Part shown: positions 10,801 through 23,074 of the stretch, piece by piece
How positions within the stretch are numbered: position 1 is the first letter of the stretch
Layout of the letters: each line of letters begins with the position of its first letter
Source of the DNA: Takifugu bimaculatus
Lineage: Eukaryota; Chordata; Actinopteri; Tetraodontiformes; Tetraodontidae
DNA length: 64,000 nt
Assembly (NCBI GenBank): GCA_004026145.2
Contig: CP034986.1
Location: forward strand, 7,432,929-7,496,928
Direction: 5' to 3'
Made by a program: the position numbers and the translations under genes
The notes under the pieces: generated by a model
What the model was told of the DNA's origin: nothing
Seen by the model: the letters and a program-made list of their open reading frames with translations, nothing else
Database searches by the model: none

Positions 10801-11956
10801 CTGGAGTAAAGAGCATCGCTGGTCACGGCTGCCTGAGGAGGAATGCACCAATTTATTTTAGGTCAGCTGGAATTTTTACTCTTTCTTGAACTGCTGGAAG
10901 GACTTTAGTTCTCAGATATCACACTACACCCCCCCACAGAGTCCTCCCCGTGTGCTGCTTATCACTCAATCCTGTGGGTGAGTGGATAAATGAGTAATAC
11001 ATTATTGCATCAATATATCTACAGTCAGGAACAAAGCAAGAGATACAAGCCCTGCAGCCCTCTCTGTTGCCTGAGCGTTGGCATTTCCTTTTCAATAAAG
11101 TTGCCCTCGTTTCAATCTCCTCTTTCATTAATTTAGTGTGTCGGTTTTGATCTTTCTCAGGGCTTTTCCGTTACCGTGACACCCTGGGATCTTTGCACAC
11201 AGTTTCCTGTGACTCGCTTTTGGAAGAACTTCCTCTTTTTTTTTAGTTGTCTGGGCGTTTTTTAGTTGTCTGTGTCACCATTTTCGCTTCTCCTGTGTCT
11301 GGAACTCACGTGCTTTCTCACGTGCTTTCTCACATGGATGGTCCTTCACCACATCAACGCGTGTTTGATTCATCAAAAAAAGTGACTTTAATTCATGTCA
11401 TAAGTGAGCTGGCACAGCTTTTCCTTGTCATGGTACGGACAAGTTCGGCACGTGTGCAGTACTTACATATACAAGCAGCGGCTAGCAGTCTGTTAGCCAG
11501 GTATGGAGCCGTGCACGTAGGGAAGATGGGCTGCATCATGTAGTTGGAGAAGGTGATTGCGATGACGGCCTGGCTGGTCGGCTCGATGATCAGCAGCGAC
11601 GTCCACAGACGGATGAAAGCGAGGAAACCTCCAAAGGCCTCCAGGATGTAGGCGTATGACGCCCCAGACTTGGTGATGGTGGTGCCCAGTTCGGCGTAAC
11701 ACAGGGCACCAAAGACTGAGAAGATGCCCCCGATGGCCCACACGACCAGCGAGAGGCCATAGGAGGCGCTGTGCATGAGGACACCCTTGGGAGAGACGAA
11801 GATTCCGGAACCGATCATGTTTCCCACGATCAGACAGACCCCGTTCACCAGGGAGATCTCCTTCTTCAGCTTCATGGACTCCTCGGACCCTTCGGACTTC
11901 GATGTCGAGCCCCTGTCGGGCTCCTCTTGTGTCGGGGCCGGGGCGTAGGAAGCCAT
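7879..11956 (-). CDS. slc7a7: y+L amino acid transporter 1 (SLC7A7)
   Basis: This is the light subunit of the heteromeric y+L exchanger. It pairs with SLC3A2/4F2hc and swaps cationic amino acids for neutral ones plus Na+ at the basolateral membrane. Exons in transcript order: 11956-11467, 9656-9531, 9452-9308, 9038-8915, 8803-8700, 8615-8519, 8439-8290, 8220-8037, 7949-7879; the phases join cleanly to 496 residues (human 511). Hallmarks are KLKKEISLVNGVCLIVGNMI followed by GSGIFVSPKG (substrate-site GSGIF), SCFGGLNAS, WIRDLIG and about twelve hydrophobic helices. Cys in CLCMIHIER-type loops was not counted on; the heavy-chain disulfide Cys is expected between TM3 and TM4. SLC7A6 is the close paralogue; the oxa1l neighbour favours SLC7A7. 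The first intron (9657-11466) is 1.8 kb, large for this window. A 5' UTR exon probably lies beyond 11956 but I could not place it. Confidence 0.95.
9916..9954 (+). repeat. Dispersed repeat, copy A
   Basis: This segment in slc7a7 intron 1 holds the core GGAGGGGGACCCGC followed by an AT-rich TTTATACA part. The same arrangement recurs at 10749-10793 and, reversed, at 41806-41856. Probably it is a relic of a short interspersed or MITE-like element; the family is unknown to me. Confidence 0.55.
10749..10793 (+). repeat. Dispersed repeat, copy B
   Basis: It has the core GAAGGGGGACCCGCGTCATT with a following TTTATATAAATA and a leading CTAGC. It matches copy A and the reversed copy C in order and spacing of these parts. 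Confidence 0.55.
11307..11335 (-). repeat. Tandem E-box repeat in slc7a7 intron 1
   Basis: The 12-bp unit CACGTGCTTTCT occurs twice (from 11307 and 11319) with a degenerate third start. It places two perfect CACGTG E-boxes one helical turn apart. Function is unknown; it lies about 150 bp inside intron 1. Confidence 0.5.
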
Positions 11957-13059
11957 CGTTCAAGCAAAGTCAGGATATTTAGGCAGAGTCTCCCAAACAA
12001 GATTTCAGGCAAAAAGTGGGAACTTTATCCTTCAAAGTGGGAATTTTATCCTTCAAAGTCAACTGTTTGTCCTCCGGTTAGCTGCGTTGGTCTCCTGCCA
12101 TCTGCGGGGTTACAAAAAACACACACGTTAGCCGCATCTAGTCAAACAAAAACGGACAAACGCACACAAATAAATGCCCAGCGAGAGTACGCACTGCTGG
12201 ATTTGAGAGGGAGGTGTTCGGTTTGGGGGCCCATTAGCCTGCAAAGAAAATGGGCCTTTCAAGGTTGAGTGTATTGACAGAGCGTGAGCAAACATGCCTG
12301 AAAACACCGACTCATCATCAGTACCCAAACACCTCAGACCACCGACACACACCGATCCCATCACACACACGTCAGGTGCCACTGTAGCTGCCATTTTTTT
12401 TAGTGTTTTAAGGCCAAATCGCATGTTGACGTACAGTATCCTGATATTCCGAAAGCAAAACCAAGCACTTTTAACAGAAGGAAATGCACGATTTAAACAG
12501 GAAGAAGCCTACTTTAACAGAGCTGAACGTTGTTGCTCCCCGGGGTAGAAGGTCATCGGTGCATCGGTGGACCGTCTGCAGAGGGAGGAAGGCAGCAGAT
12601 CGTTTCCTGCATGTGATCAAACGCGTGAATCCAACTCTCAAAAGAGGGAGAGCCGGAGCAAAGTCCGAGCTGCTGATAAGTGCTCGCATCATGGATTGGA
12701 AAACACTGTCCAAGAGATTTTTTTGAAAGATTACAGAATGGCTTGAAGAAGCTACGTGACTAAGTGTTCTACGGCTTCTGAAACCACCACAACAGGTGTG
12801 TTTTTGCAGTGCAGGTAAAGGCACACCTGCAGTGGCATTAAATATTAACATGATGTGCATGACTGAGGCCTGTGCTGTGAGTGAGGGTGGAATCAAAACT
12901 CACCTCATCCAGATGCTTGTCAGGCTCCTCTAGTGCGTCCAAAACTGACAAAACTCCCACTTTTTTGTGCGTGTTTGTCTACGGCTGTCTGCGGGCTGGG
13001 AAACTCTGTATTCAGGCTGCAGGCTTTTATGGACTTCTGGTTTTTTTTTTACACTACCA

Positions 13060-13122
13060 AGGAAGCGGGGGAGGCGGGAAGGGAGAGGGAGAGGGAGAGG
13101 GAGGAGGGGAGGGGAGGGGAGG
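13060..13122 (+). repeat. Purine-rich GGGAGA minisatellite
   Basis: A homopurine run of GGGAGA/GGGGA units lies upstream of slc7a7. Such mirror-type purine tracts can form triplex DNA, but nothing here shows that they do. Confidence 0.8.
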
Positions 13123-14567
13123 GTGCTTAATTGCCTCCCATTGTCTCTCGGTGACCCTTGCCTCGCCAAAATAAATTCTTTTAATCGAATCACACTAATT
13201 AATGGCCGTCATTGACGTCCTCTCACAGAGAAGCCGCAGTTTCGGCATGTTTCACAACAAGTCATTGCGTTGAGGTTGTGATCCGCTGACATACTTGTTC
13301 TTTAGCGCAAAGTGAAAAGAAAAAAAATGTTTTTAATGTTCCGTTCCTGCTCTTGGATCTCGGTTGTTGTCTCGGCGCTGCTCGAACGTTGGCGTGTACC
13401 GCCCTCTTGTGGATAAAAATCCAATTGCATCCAACAAACGCGCGAAATAAATACATGAAATGTAAAATTAACACATGCACAAATTTAATTTCATTGTAAT
13501 GCTCTGTAATTTTAACGTGTTAATAAATCAAGCTGCCCGTAATTAATGTAGATATACATCTGCGTTTAACAATAATACAAACTTTGCACAGAAAAAAGCT
13601 TATACCTGAATTTGTTTTTTCCCCCATTGAAATGGGAATTCAAATTTAAAATGAAATACTTGCCTAATTTTCAATGAGATACTTTAGCTTTTGGTCTAAT
13701 ATGCTGTTCACGTAAAGGTTTCAAGTACTTATTGAGAGCATTTGACACCAAAAAAATTAACAAAACCAACGTAACAAACAAATATGGTGTTAAAAATCAT
13801 TTCTCTGTCCAAATCACCATTTTCCCTTTAAATGGTGGTCTAAATATGGCCATTAAAGGACCTTTCAGAGAAAAACTATAAACCTCTTTACTGCAGTTGA
13901 TTGACGTCTCCAGAGGGCCGATTAAGGCTTATTAACGATGAATGTTTCATGGGTGATTAAAGCTTGAAACTGTCACACCTGTGGACTTGACACACACCTC
14001 TCCGTCTTCCCTAAACTGAAAACATTTGCGGGTGCAAATGTTTTCTTTTCCTCTTTTCTTTTCTTTTTTTTATTTGATTGAGACACGTCCTGCGTCGCCC
14101 ACGAATGCATGTGGACAAACTTCTCACACATGGCTCCTTTCACTCCTTTTGTCCCGCTCCCTGCCCCGAGCATTCTTCTCGCTGGTTACCGGCTGTCATG
14201 GTTTCGGGAGCCACTGTAGGCTCAAAAACTGGAGGGATTAAAAGGCGGCCATTTTGGGGACAGCTGGACCAGGTTGTTGCCCCCTGTCCCGCTCTCAGTC
14301 ACTCTGGGGGGAGTGGAGGGGTGGCATTGTGTGAGGATTAGAGCTTCCTGTGTGTCAGCTTATTACATGGAATGGGAAGAGAGGTGGGGGGTGGGGGGTA
14401 CAGGGGTGAGCAGAAAAAGTGAGGGGAGAGAAATGAAAGAGAAAATGAAAGAGCGTATGACACAGAGAGGGGAGGGCATGGCAAAAGGGGGGTAAGGAGG
14501 AGGTGGTGGCCTCTACAGCTGCACTCTCAATCACACTCATACAGGCACTGATTATCCTTTTCACACA

Positions 14568-14570
<3 letters not shown>

Positions 14571-14629
<59 letters not shown>
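14571..14629. repeat. CA microsatellite, about 29 units
   Basis: An uninterrupted (CA)n tract lies about 260 bp beyond the likely sall2 poly(A) signal. It is probably polymorphic. Confidence 0.97.
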
Positions 14630-14632
<3 letters not shown>

Positions 14633-15782
14633 CTGGGAAACTGAAACATATTAAAAGGCTCTGAGGGCAACAAAAGGCAGAATAAGGAGGCAGCCAGACG
14701 GAGACAAAAGCCCCCTGAACCAGGACGCAGAGCTGGACCAAACAGGCGAAAACTGACCATACATGCAGACGTGCACGGGAGAGTCGTGCAGACAGAATAC
14801 TTAAACAGACAAATGAATTCACAAAGAGCTTCGGCCCAGGCCCAAAAACTCCACGCACGAACCAGCAAACACGGCTTCACATCGCTGTTGTTTTATTTAT
14901 CCTTTATACATCACATAGAAGGCAAAATACCGTTTATGGTTGCTAGACAAGGGGGGGGGGGGGGTTACAGGAGGGGAAAGGAGGGCACACAAATAAAGAA
15001 AAACAGGCTAAGCAGGAATGTGATGAGTGTAGATCATTTCTGTGGGAGCAGAAAACTCTCAAGTGCTATGAGAGAAAAGGGCAGGGGGTGGACGGGGGGG
15101 TGGAGATAACGGACACAGCTCCTTGCAACAGCAAGTTTACAATCATTGCTATTAACGTGGTCAAAAATTACAGCTACGAATAAAAAGACCGTTCACAAAA
15201 GCACTTAAACACAATCAGCGCCATTATCGTCGTCACGGATAGCCTCGCGGCTAGCTTCGGCGCTAACAGGTGTTTGTTGGCATCAGTGTTTCAGCAGCAC
15301 AGGAGTCAGTGCAACTTGCAGTGCGACGCGGCACATCAGCAACATGCTTTCAACAGCATGGTGTTAACTAATAATAACAATAAAAAAAGGTTTAAAATGC
15401 AATGTAGCTCGTATGTACAGTGGGCGGCCATTACTAAACTGGCCCGTTTTGGTATGGAGTTCGGCATGTAAAGTTACAGACCGCCCTCTTTTTTCAAATC
15501 GGCTTTAAAATTATTACCTTGAGATGGCATTACAAAGCGTTTACGATAAGGCCTCCCTGGTCTTTGAAGTACAAAAATAAACAGCTAGAATTCTACATTC
15601 ACAAATGTCTTCTGTTACTACAATGTAACTACAGCACAACCTACAACTATAAACCTAAGGAAAGAGGTAAACTTTAATTCATAACTAGCAAACAAAAAAA
15701 AACAAAATTCTATATTAAAAAAATACATTCCCTTGTCAGGACCCTTACAAGACTGCAGCCATTTGCACAACGCCATGCTGGC

Positions 15783-18700
15783 CTACACGCTAGTGTCAGT
15801 AGGTTCATCTGTCAGAGTGGAAGCGACAGCGATTGGTTGGAGATCTGTGTTGTCACCTTTCTCAGGGGATTTAACCAATCCTTGCTTTTGTTCCAGGTTG
15901 CTTTCCGGGTTGCTTTCAGCTGAATTTGAATTATGACCCTCTGCAACATCATTATCAGCAGCCTGAACCTTAGAGGGGGTGTTGAGCAGCACTCCTGGGT
16001 GAGTTTTCATGTGGCCCTGTTGATGAAGAACAATAGATATTCAGAAAGCTGTTTGTTGTGTATTAGCAATAATAAAAAAAAAAGACGGCATCACTTAAAT
16101 CGTACCTTGAGTCCACTACGGCTAGCATAAGCCTTTCCACACTGGGAGCAGCTGTAGGGTTTGTCTGGCCGAGACGTCGGAGTGTGTGTTGCTGGTGGTG
16201 GAAAACATGGTTCCTGGTCCACTGCAGGTTTTTCCACAACACTGTTACTGCCCACCACTGCAGCATTGTTTACAGGCTCCGCGTCCCCTTTTCTTTGTGC
16301 CTCTTCTCTCTCTTCTGCCTCCTTCGGCACAGCCTCAGAAGCACTTTGGACTTCAGGGGCAGCTTTGGGGCTGCCAGGTGGGGCAGTTGCAGGTGGAGAA
16401 CATGTAGGTGGTGGTTTTGAATTGGGAATTGTGGTGGGTTTGTCTGCTGAACCGGATTCGTCTTTACTAACCCTTTTATGTGATGCATCATTTTCTACTC
16501 CAGCCTTCAAAACACAGAGAGAAAGTGGGGCGTCATCTGCATCTGGGTCTCCATTCACTACAACTGAATGGGGACTCGATAATAAGCCTGCCTTCAGAGG
16601 GCTGGCGCTACCCAGGTCAGTGTGAGATTCCTCCTCAGAGTTCATGGGGCTAGCATCAGTTATGGTGTTGTCTTCCAGAAGCAGGGGGTCCTCTGCTCCC
16701 TCTGAAGGGGGATTATTGGTCAGGGGTGGGCTAACACTGGATGGCGAACCTTCTGAGTCCTCTGTCTTCACAGATGTGGCGTCAGCAGCTGTGGATTGTT
16801 TAGAAGTTGACCCTGAGTTCAGAGCTTCCTTTGGAGACTTGGAGCTAGTTGTCAATGCGAGTGGAAGGATTTGCTGGCTGTTTGATGGGGAGCGCTTGGA
16901 GTCGTGCTCGCCCTCGTCAAAGATAGCTCCATGCATTTCTGCACCAGCTTCATTAGGCACATCATCATCAGGTGGTATTTGCCCTCCTAGGTGCAAGCGG
17001 ATATGATGCTGAAGAACCAAGGCATTAGTGAACTTGCGTGGGCACAAGGGGCAGGAGTTCAAGGCACGCGAGTTTGCTGGCCGGGAACGGTGAGTGGCCA
17101 GGTGGGCCCTAAGGCTGCCCTTTGTTGAGAAAGAGCGACCGCACAGCTTACAAGGGAATGGACGCTCTCCCAAATGTGTTGCCTGGTGCAAGCGCAAAGC
17201 TCTGGGGCAGCTGAGGACACGTAGACACACCCCACACTGATTTGCAGCCTGGGCAGTAGGCAGAGACGGGGCAGCTGTGGTAGCTATAGTGTTGGAACCA
17301 GAGACTCCGTGACTGGTCACTAGTCCAGCAGCACTGGCATTTGGGCTGAGGCCAAGAGCAGCAAGCATTTCCCTGCGATAAGCATTTGAGGTGGTAGTTA
17401 GATCCTGGCCATGCGTGTCACCATTTGTGTCAGGAGAAGCTCGTGAGGAGGAAGAAGCCCCTACGTTTGGCTGCTTTTCAAGCTTCTGCACCAGACGCTG
17501 CAATTTGGAGGTGTCTGAGTTTTGGGCGGAGTGAGTAGGGGAGGATGAAGAGGGGGAGGAGGCTGATGGCTTGGGGAAGGGTGGAAAGGGGAAGGGTAGT
17601 TGGTGGGGTGATGTGAGATGTGAGGCAGAGGGGTGACCCGGGGGCCGAAGAAGTGCCAGGTGGTGAGGCGACGTGCCTCCAGGGAACAGAATTTTGGGAA
17701 GATGGGCAAGTTGGGAGTATGGGGATGTTGCATGCAGAGTGGAGTGAGGAGGTGTGTTTTCATCAAATCGCTGCTGTTTTGCCCCTTTGAACTGGTTGCC
17801 CATTGATGAGGAGGAAGATGAGGACCCAGAGGAAGTTGATGCACTGGCAGCAGCTGCAGCAGAGGCTCTGTTCAACTGCAACAATGAATGGGCTGTGGAG
17901 AGCAAAGCCATGTCCACTGAGGGGGGCAAAGGTAGAGAGGAGGGCGAGGGCCGCGTTGATGTACCAGACAGGAATCCTAAGGACATATTGTCTGTAATCC
18001 CGGGGATACTTCCTTTCACTCCATTGTAAGACTCGTCATCGTCAGCTCGTCGTTTTCTTCTTCTCTGAGAAGTGCCAGAGGTGGAGCCGCTGTGCATTTG
18101 TTCTGATAATGCTGGTGGCAGCAGAGAAAGAGAGAGCTCTGGATTCTGCTCTCTGTGTCGCAAAAAGTGAGCTTTGAGGTTGCCTCTGGTTGTGAATCGG
18201 CTCAAGCAGACTGGACACTGGTAGGGCCTCTCACCTGTGTGTGACCGCAGGTGGATCTGGAGCGATGAGTCGCTACTCAATATCTTCCCACAAAAGCGGC
18301 ACACATGTTGAGGGCGCCCCAATGAGGAGGCAGAGCCCAGAGATGAGCTGGGTTGCAGATCCTGGGAATGGCTGGCGGTAGGAAGGGGAGGAGTTGGGAA
18401 ACTGATGCCATTACTGTGGGCAAACGACGAAGTGTTGGATGACTTCTCGTGGAGGTAGCGGGGCGGGAGGCCTAACGACAACGACAGAGGATGTAATGCG
18501 GCGGAGGAGCCCATAGTGGATGAGATGGTTAAGGGAGATGCTGAGGAAGAGATGGAGGAGGAAAGGGTCCTGCTGCCGTTGACGTTTGAAGCAGCCAGTT
18601 TTGAGACAGATGTCAGCGGGAACAGCGAAGATGGGAGGCTAGTCAAAAGAGACGAGGATGCGGTTATTGGTGTGGCAGAGGAAGGGTGCGTTGGTGAAGA

Positions 18701-20985
18701 AGATGCTGCTCCTGTAGACTTCTGGTTGCCGTCAGAAGAACCAAGTGCTGCACTGTTATCCTGACCAAAGACAGCACCGCCGAGCCTTAGAACTTGCCTA
18801 CAGATCTCCTCTGTTATCTGCATCTGATGGATTTGTCTCTGCTGCAAAACCCTAAGCTCCTCTAAAAGTACTGCCAGTGTTTGTGGCACCTGATTTTGCC
18901 CCTGTTGCCCTGGTACATTGGAGGCTTGCTGCTGACTCGGACTAGAACTGTCCCGGTTTGGAGGAACACTCACAGAGGATGCAGAGGAGGAGGAAGAGGT
19001 AGTGGCAGTGGCAGAACTTCCCACTGGTGGGGAGGTCATGGTGGTGTAAGAATGTCCTTGTTGGGACAGGGTGTGTGAGCTCGAGGTCTGACCCAGCAAG
19101 GGAGGTGAGTGTGTCTGGGATGAGAGCGAGGGGTGAGGAAAGTCCGGGGAAAGAGAAGAGTGGGTATTGGGAAGGGAGGTGGCAAAAGGCACAACATGAC
19201 TGGGCCAGTGAGGAGGAGAAGAGCTCTCACTGGGCAAAGAGGGCGCGTGGAGCCCACCAGGAGATGGGCGAGGCGCCAGCGGCGGCTGGCAGTCTTGCAG
19301 AGAAGCGGGGGATGAAGATGAAGACCCTGATGAGGTTATATCTGAGCCAAGAGACGTTGAGGGTGACTTCATGGCCAGGTGTTCATCTGGATTAACAAAA
19401 AAGGGAGAATTTAACAAGCTTGCTCTAATTCTTTCTTCGCATGAACATCATTCTAAAAATAGACGAGAAGAGTTTTTTTTTTAATGTAATTGCTTGAAGT
19501 TATTCAGAGGATTAGAACATTAAAAGAAACGCCTGAGCATAAGTGGCCTCAGTAAAAAAAAGAAATAAACACATGAAAGAACCTCTGCAGTCTATGATTC
19601 TTTGAAAAGTCTTGTCTCAATCTGTGCTCTCTGGAGCAAAACTCCTTAAACATCTTGCACACACAGAAAGCTCACAGACCACCTTGCTGCCATGGCAACA
19701 CATTTTAGAGGACAATGGGCATCACCAGGACAACCCATAACCCCTCTTAACCCACCCCCCTCCCTACAGCAGTTACGTCTTTCATCTCCTCATTCACCCT
19801 TCCCCCTTACGTCACCGTGGAGGTTAAGGGTCAGGCCACGAGAAGGGTTCTGGGCACTGTCCAGACACTCTGATTGGTCAACTGTTTTGACCTCTTCTGC
19901 TCAGAGGTCAAATTCTTTCAGAATCTTGAGCGCAGAGTGAGAAAGAGTAAAAAGAATAAGATAGGGGGAGGGTAACAACAATGGAGAGACAAAGTAACTA
20001 TCCCTCCTGGAGAGATTTAGTGATGGAATGAAAGACTGTACCTCTGTGAAATTCCTTAACCCAACATGAACACGCAGGAAACACTCAATAAGCCCCAGAC
20101 TAAACTTTAACTTGTCGTGTTCGTGGGACAAGGAGACTTGCGTGTGCATGCTATAAGGCATAAACCACTGCAATTCCCAACAAGTGCAAGAGCTATCCCA
20201 CCCAATCTTTGTTTCTCACCCATGCAGACCCCCCTCCCTGCCTAAGAGTGTCGGGGTATACAGTCAATAGGGATGAGAGGCGAGAAAGAGAGAGAAAGAA
20301 AGGGGAGGGAAGGATTGAGAAGGTGGAAAATGGGGGAAGAGGGCTGCATTAGAGAGAAAAGCAGGAACGAAGGCCAGGAGAAGAAGAGAATAAAGGGGTG
20401 TAAGATTAATCTTTACCCCCTAAAAAACATTGCTTCCCTTCCCCCATCCATGCACCTTATTGTTAACAAATAAGAGGGGGCTCTACACTAATCAAAGACC
20501 TCCAGCAGCCAGCGTAGGGCAGCCTGTTGGTTTCCTAGAGGAGGAACAGCACATGAAAACGTCCACAGATGTGTGGTAGCTAATCCTGTTCTATTCACAG
20601 CCAAAGTTTTATTGGACCCGACCTGAGAACCGAAGGCCTCCGTTCACTCAGGCCCATAAGACAAAAAAAGTGAACCAACTTGGGAGATCAAACTTTTTTT
20701 TTGTGTCTTCTCTTCTCAGTCAAGAGGACCACACATGAATCACCACTAAAAAATTACTAGAAATAAGTGAGAAAGACGTAAAACACAGAAAACGTGCACA
20801 TTTTCCGCACTCTTCAAGGGTGACGAGCAATGTTGGTCTGTAAGGTAGACGAGTGGTTTCTTTAAAATAAGCTGAAGATACGAGTTATGCATCAAATATA
20901 TGTTCTCACCTTGAGTTAGAAGTACTGGGCCCCCTGGATCCGCGTTAACGAGATGCTGGGGTCGCTTCTGCTTCCGGCGTGACAT
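15783..20985 (-). CDS. sall2: Spalt-like zinc-finger transcription factor SALL2
   Basis: SALL2 is a nuclear C2H2 factor that represses and activates developmental and cell-cycle genes. Exons in transcript order: 20985-20910, 19386-16106 (3.3 kb), 16016-15783; total 1196 residues. The start MSRRKQKRPQ is the conserved SALL N-terminal motif that binds NuRD. A Gln-rich helix LLEELRVLQQRQIHQMQITE (about 197-225) matches the SALL self-association region. Fingers: a pair at about 385-435 (HVCRFCGK, SHTGERPYQC, RFTTRGNLKAHF), a triplet at about 740-826 (CLRVLSCPRALRLHQ, SFSTKGSLRAHLATH, KFTNALVLQHHIRLHLGG) and a last finger split by intron 2 (CSQCGKAYASRSGLK then GHMKTH). DENTPP and NQCGVCLRVLSCPRALRLH point to SALL2 rather than SALL1, 3 or 4. 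The usual C2HC finger after the start is not present in these exons. Low-complexity Ser-rich linkers make it longer than human SALL2 (1007). Confidence 0.95.
19387..20909 (-). other. sall2: sall2 intron 1
   Basis: This is an intron by GT-AG at 20909 and 19387 on the minus strand. I looked for a missed exon coding the C2HC finger (CxxCC...H...C) and found none. It contains pyrimidine-rich and AG-rich runs at 19750-19810 and 20270-20400. Confidence 0.6.
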
Positions 20986-21327
20986 GATTCACGGCGACTC
21001 AGACAGAGAGGGGGGCATCGGTCGGTCGAAAGCCTCCGGACACGTTTATTTATCTCTTTATTTTCCCTGATCCGAGCATCTAAAGTTCAAAAAGTTCCCT
21101 CGCTCCCGACACGATCCTTGCGCGAACACCGGCGCAAAGTTCTTTTGAGAATGAAAAAGAGTTGAATTAAACAAGTTAAACATGTAGCTGTGTGGAATCC
21201 TCGGGTCTTGACTCTGTCATATGAAGCTACGGTGAGTGCGTGTGTGTGGCTGGTTTCTAAAGTCACCCCCCCAACTAAAAAAAAACTTGTCCAATTTGCG
21301 CCCCTCCTCTCTTACTGCTACCCGCTG

Positions 21328-21329
<2 letters not shown>

Positions 21330-21359
<30 letters not shown>
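21330..21359. repeat. CA microsatellite, about 14 units
   Basis: A plain (CA)n run upstream of sall2. Confidence 0.95.
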
Positions 21360-21362
<3 letters not shown>

Positions 21363-22382
21363 CCACTCCTTGTTCCTCAATGATATTTGCATTTCAATGG
21401 CGTGTAACACACAGCCCCCCTGCTCATTCTTTTTCTCCTCTCCCCAGCTTTATTTTTCTTCACACACTCGCACAAAAACAACTATAAACTTTCAATAAAA
21501 CATGACAATTAGTTGCCAAAGCCGCCGGCGGCGTTCGAACAACTTTATTTTACAACTCGCTTGATGGCTGCTGATTTGGGGGTTTAATCCGATTAAATAA
21601 AACATGTTCTCCAAAAGCCGTCTATTACAGGTGATTCAACAGGTGACAATGGCGCACAGGTACTGTCGGTTTGTGCACGCTACCCTGCTTGAAAAGTCAC
21701 AATAACCTAAAGATAATCCACAGGTGGCTTCGGCAACAAGTCGAAACATTTGCGTTTTACCAGAGGGGTGGGATGAGTGAGAATTTGATTATTTATATAG
21801 GGCCAATTATCAACGTTGCTGCTAGTGGCCTTTGCGCACAAGAGGGGTACGCTCATACCATCCACATGCATGCATGTATTTCGTGTGTTATCGCCTTGTA
21901 TGTTATGCCACCGCCACCCCCCTCTCTCTTTACAAAAAGCATCTTACTGGAGCTCTATTTAAAAGGCAGAGAATAGATGGGAATCTTTGACAATGGCGTG
22001 CTGGACACAGTTGAGTGAGCATCTCCCCTCTCTCACTATGAACCCCCGGATCCGCTGCTGCAAAGCACAATGCCCCTCTTTCACCCCCCGCCTTTGCTCC
22101 TGTACCACGTGGAGAAATGGATAAAAGGGAAATAGAGGGAGAGAAATGAGAGGAGGAGGTGATGGTGGAGGAGGTGGAGGGCAGCATGTTTAACTCTAAC
22201 ATTATCCACTCGGCAGCTACTCAAGAAAACGGTTCACTTCTGCGACAGCGATGCATGCGCGTCCGATAAAGCCACGGCACTCGCTGGAATTGCGAATAAA
22301 GTTGCATTGCATCGTTTGTAAATAATAATTTCTAAATGAGATTGTAAAATATTTAAACAGTAAAACTGCGATTCTCAATCAG

Positions 22383-22413
22383 CCAATCAGAGGGCAGTAT
22401 TCTATTACGTCAC
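22383..22413 (+). promoter_or_regulatory. ccnb1ip1: CCAAT box and CRE-like site, probable ccnb1ip1 promoter
   Basis: AGCCAATCAG is followed about 20 bp later by TTACGTCA, a cAMP-response-like element. This spacing of NF-Y and CREB/ATF sites is common in TATA-less housekeeping and meiotic promoters. It lies 0.66 kb before the ATG, with an intron inferred in between. The strand assignment is inference. Confidence 0.4.
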
Positions 22414-23074
22414 CTGTTGTCACCTGTACAGCGAAAGGGTGCTATCGCTTATCGTAGGTATTTGTTCCCCACAAAATCGAATTAACGTCGTTTTCTTTAA
22501 CAAAGTTGACAAACGCATGGCCTAAATATGTGTTCTTTATGATAAGTCTATTCATTCAAACATTCATTGCCCAATAATGCAAATATTAATGGATGATAGC
22601 TAGCGCTAGCCGGAGTTACCCGAGGTTTAAATACTTGCTAACTTGCTAACACGTTTATACGTTTATATATAATATCTCAATTTATTTGACACAAATTTCC
22701 TTTTTTCTTTGATAAAAAAAAACTTACTTTTTTCTTTAACAAAAAAGTTCCCTGGTTAGTTCGTGATATTTTGTGTGAGGAAACAACTAATGTTATGCTA
22801 GAACTAATTGGCCGGTGACATATGACGTTTCAGCATATTTACTTATTTCTACCTTTTTGTGATTAGTTTAGCATTTTAACACACATAAATGTCTGATCAT
22901 ACTTTTAAAAAATTGTCAGAATTTGCAACATTGGAACTCTATTTTATAAGAGTATATTTCATATGACTAGAACTTTGTCCAAGATAGTTTAAAAGACGTA
23001 TTACATTTTAATATTCATCTATTTCCCTACTATATTTAATACCTATATTTTACTTTGTTCCACAGTCGACAGCC

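Larger units (their letters stand above)
11957..15782. other. slc7a7 upstream region and sall2 3' UTR
   Basis: From 11957 to about 13.5 kb lies the slc7a7 5' side (- strand gene). It contains a 23-bp tandem duplication at about 12016-12058 (TTTATCCTTCAAAG core), a purine-rich minisatellite and a TGACGTC half-CRE near 13213. From 13.5 to 14.5 kb I see no gene. The sall2 3' UTR probably runs from 15782 down to a reverse-strand AATAAA at 14892-14897. No further coding exon is supported. Confidence 0.5.
20986..23074. other. Divergent sall2 / ccnb1ip1 intergenic region
   Basis: The sall2 5' end is moderately GC-rich (20986-21140). An AT-rich middle follows, with a CA repeat. A CCAAT box and CRE-like site lie at about 22384-22412. 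The sequence is AT-rich up to an acceptor (CCACAG, ending 23065) just before the ccnb1ip1 ATG. A non-coding first exon of ccnb1ip1 is therefore likely but not placed. Confidence 0.5.

Noticed and set aside
14355..14880. Long reverse open frames across the CA microsatellite
   Set aside because: They are produced by the repeat itself (runs of Cys/Val) and lie beyond the sall2 3' end.
16161..19395. Many open frames opposite the sall2 large exon
   Set aside because: They are shadows of a 3.3-kb exon with strong Ser/Pro bias; no independent gene signs.
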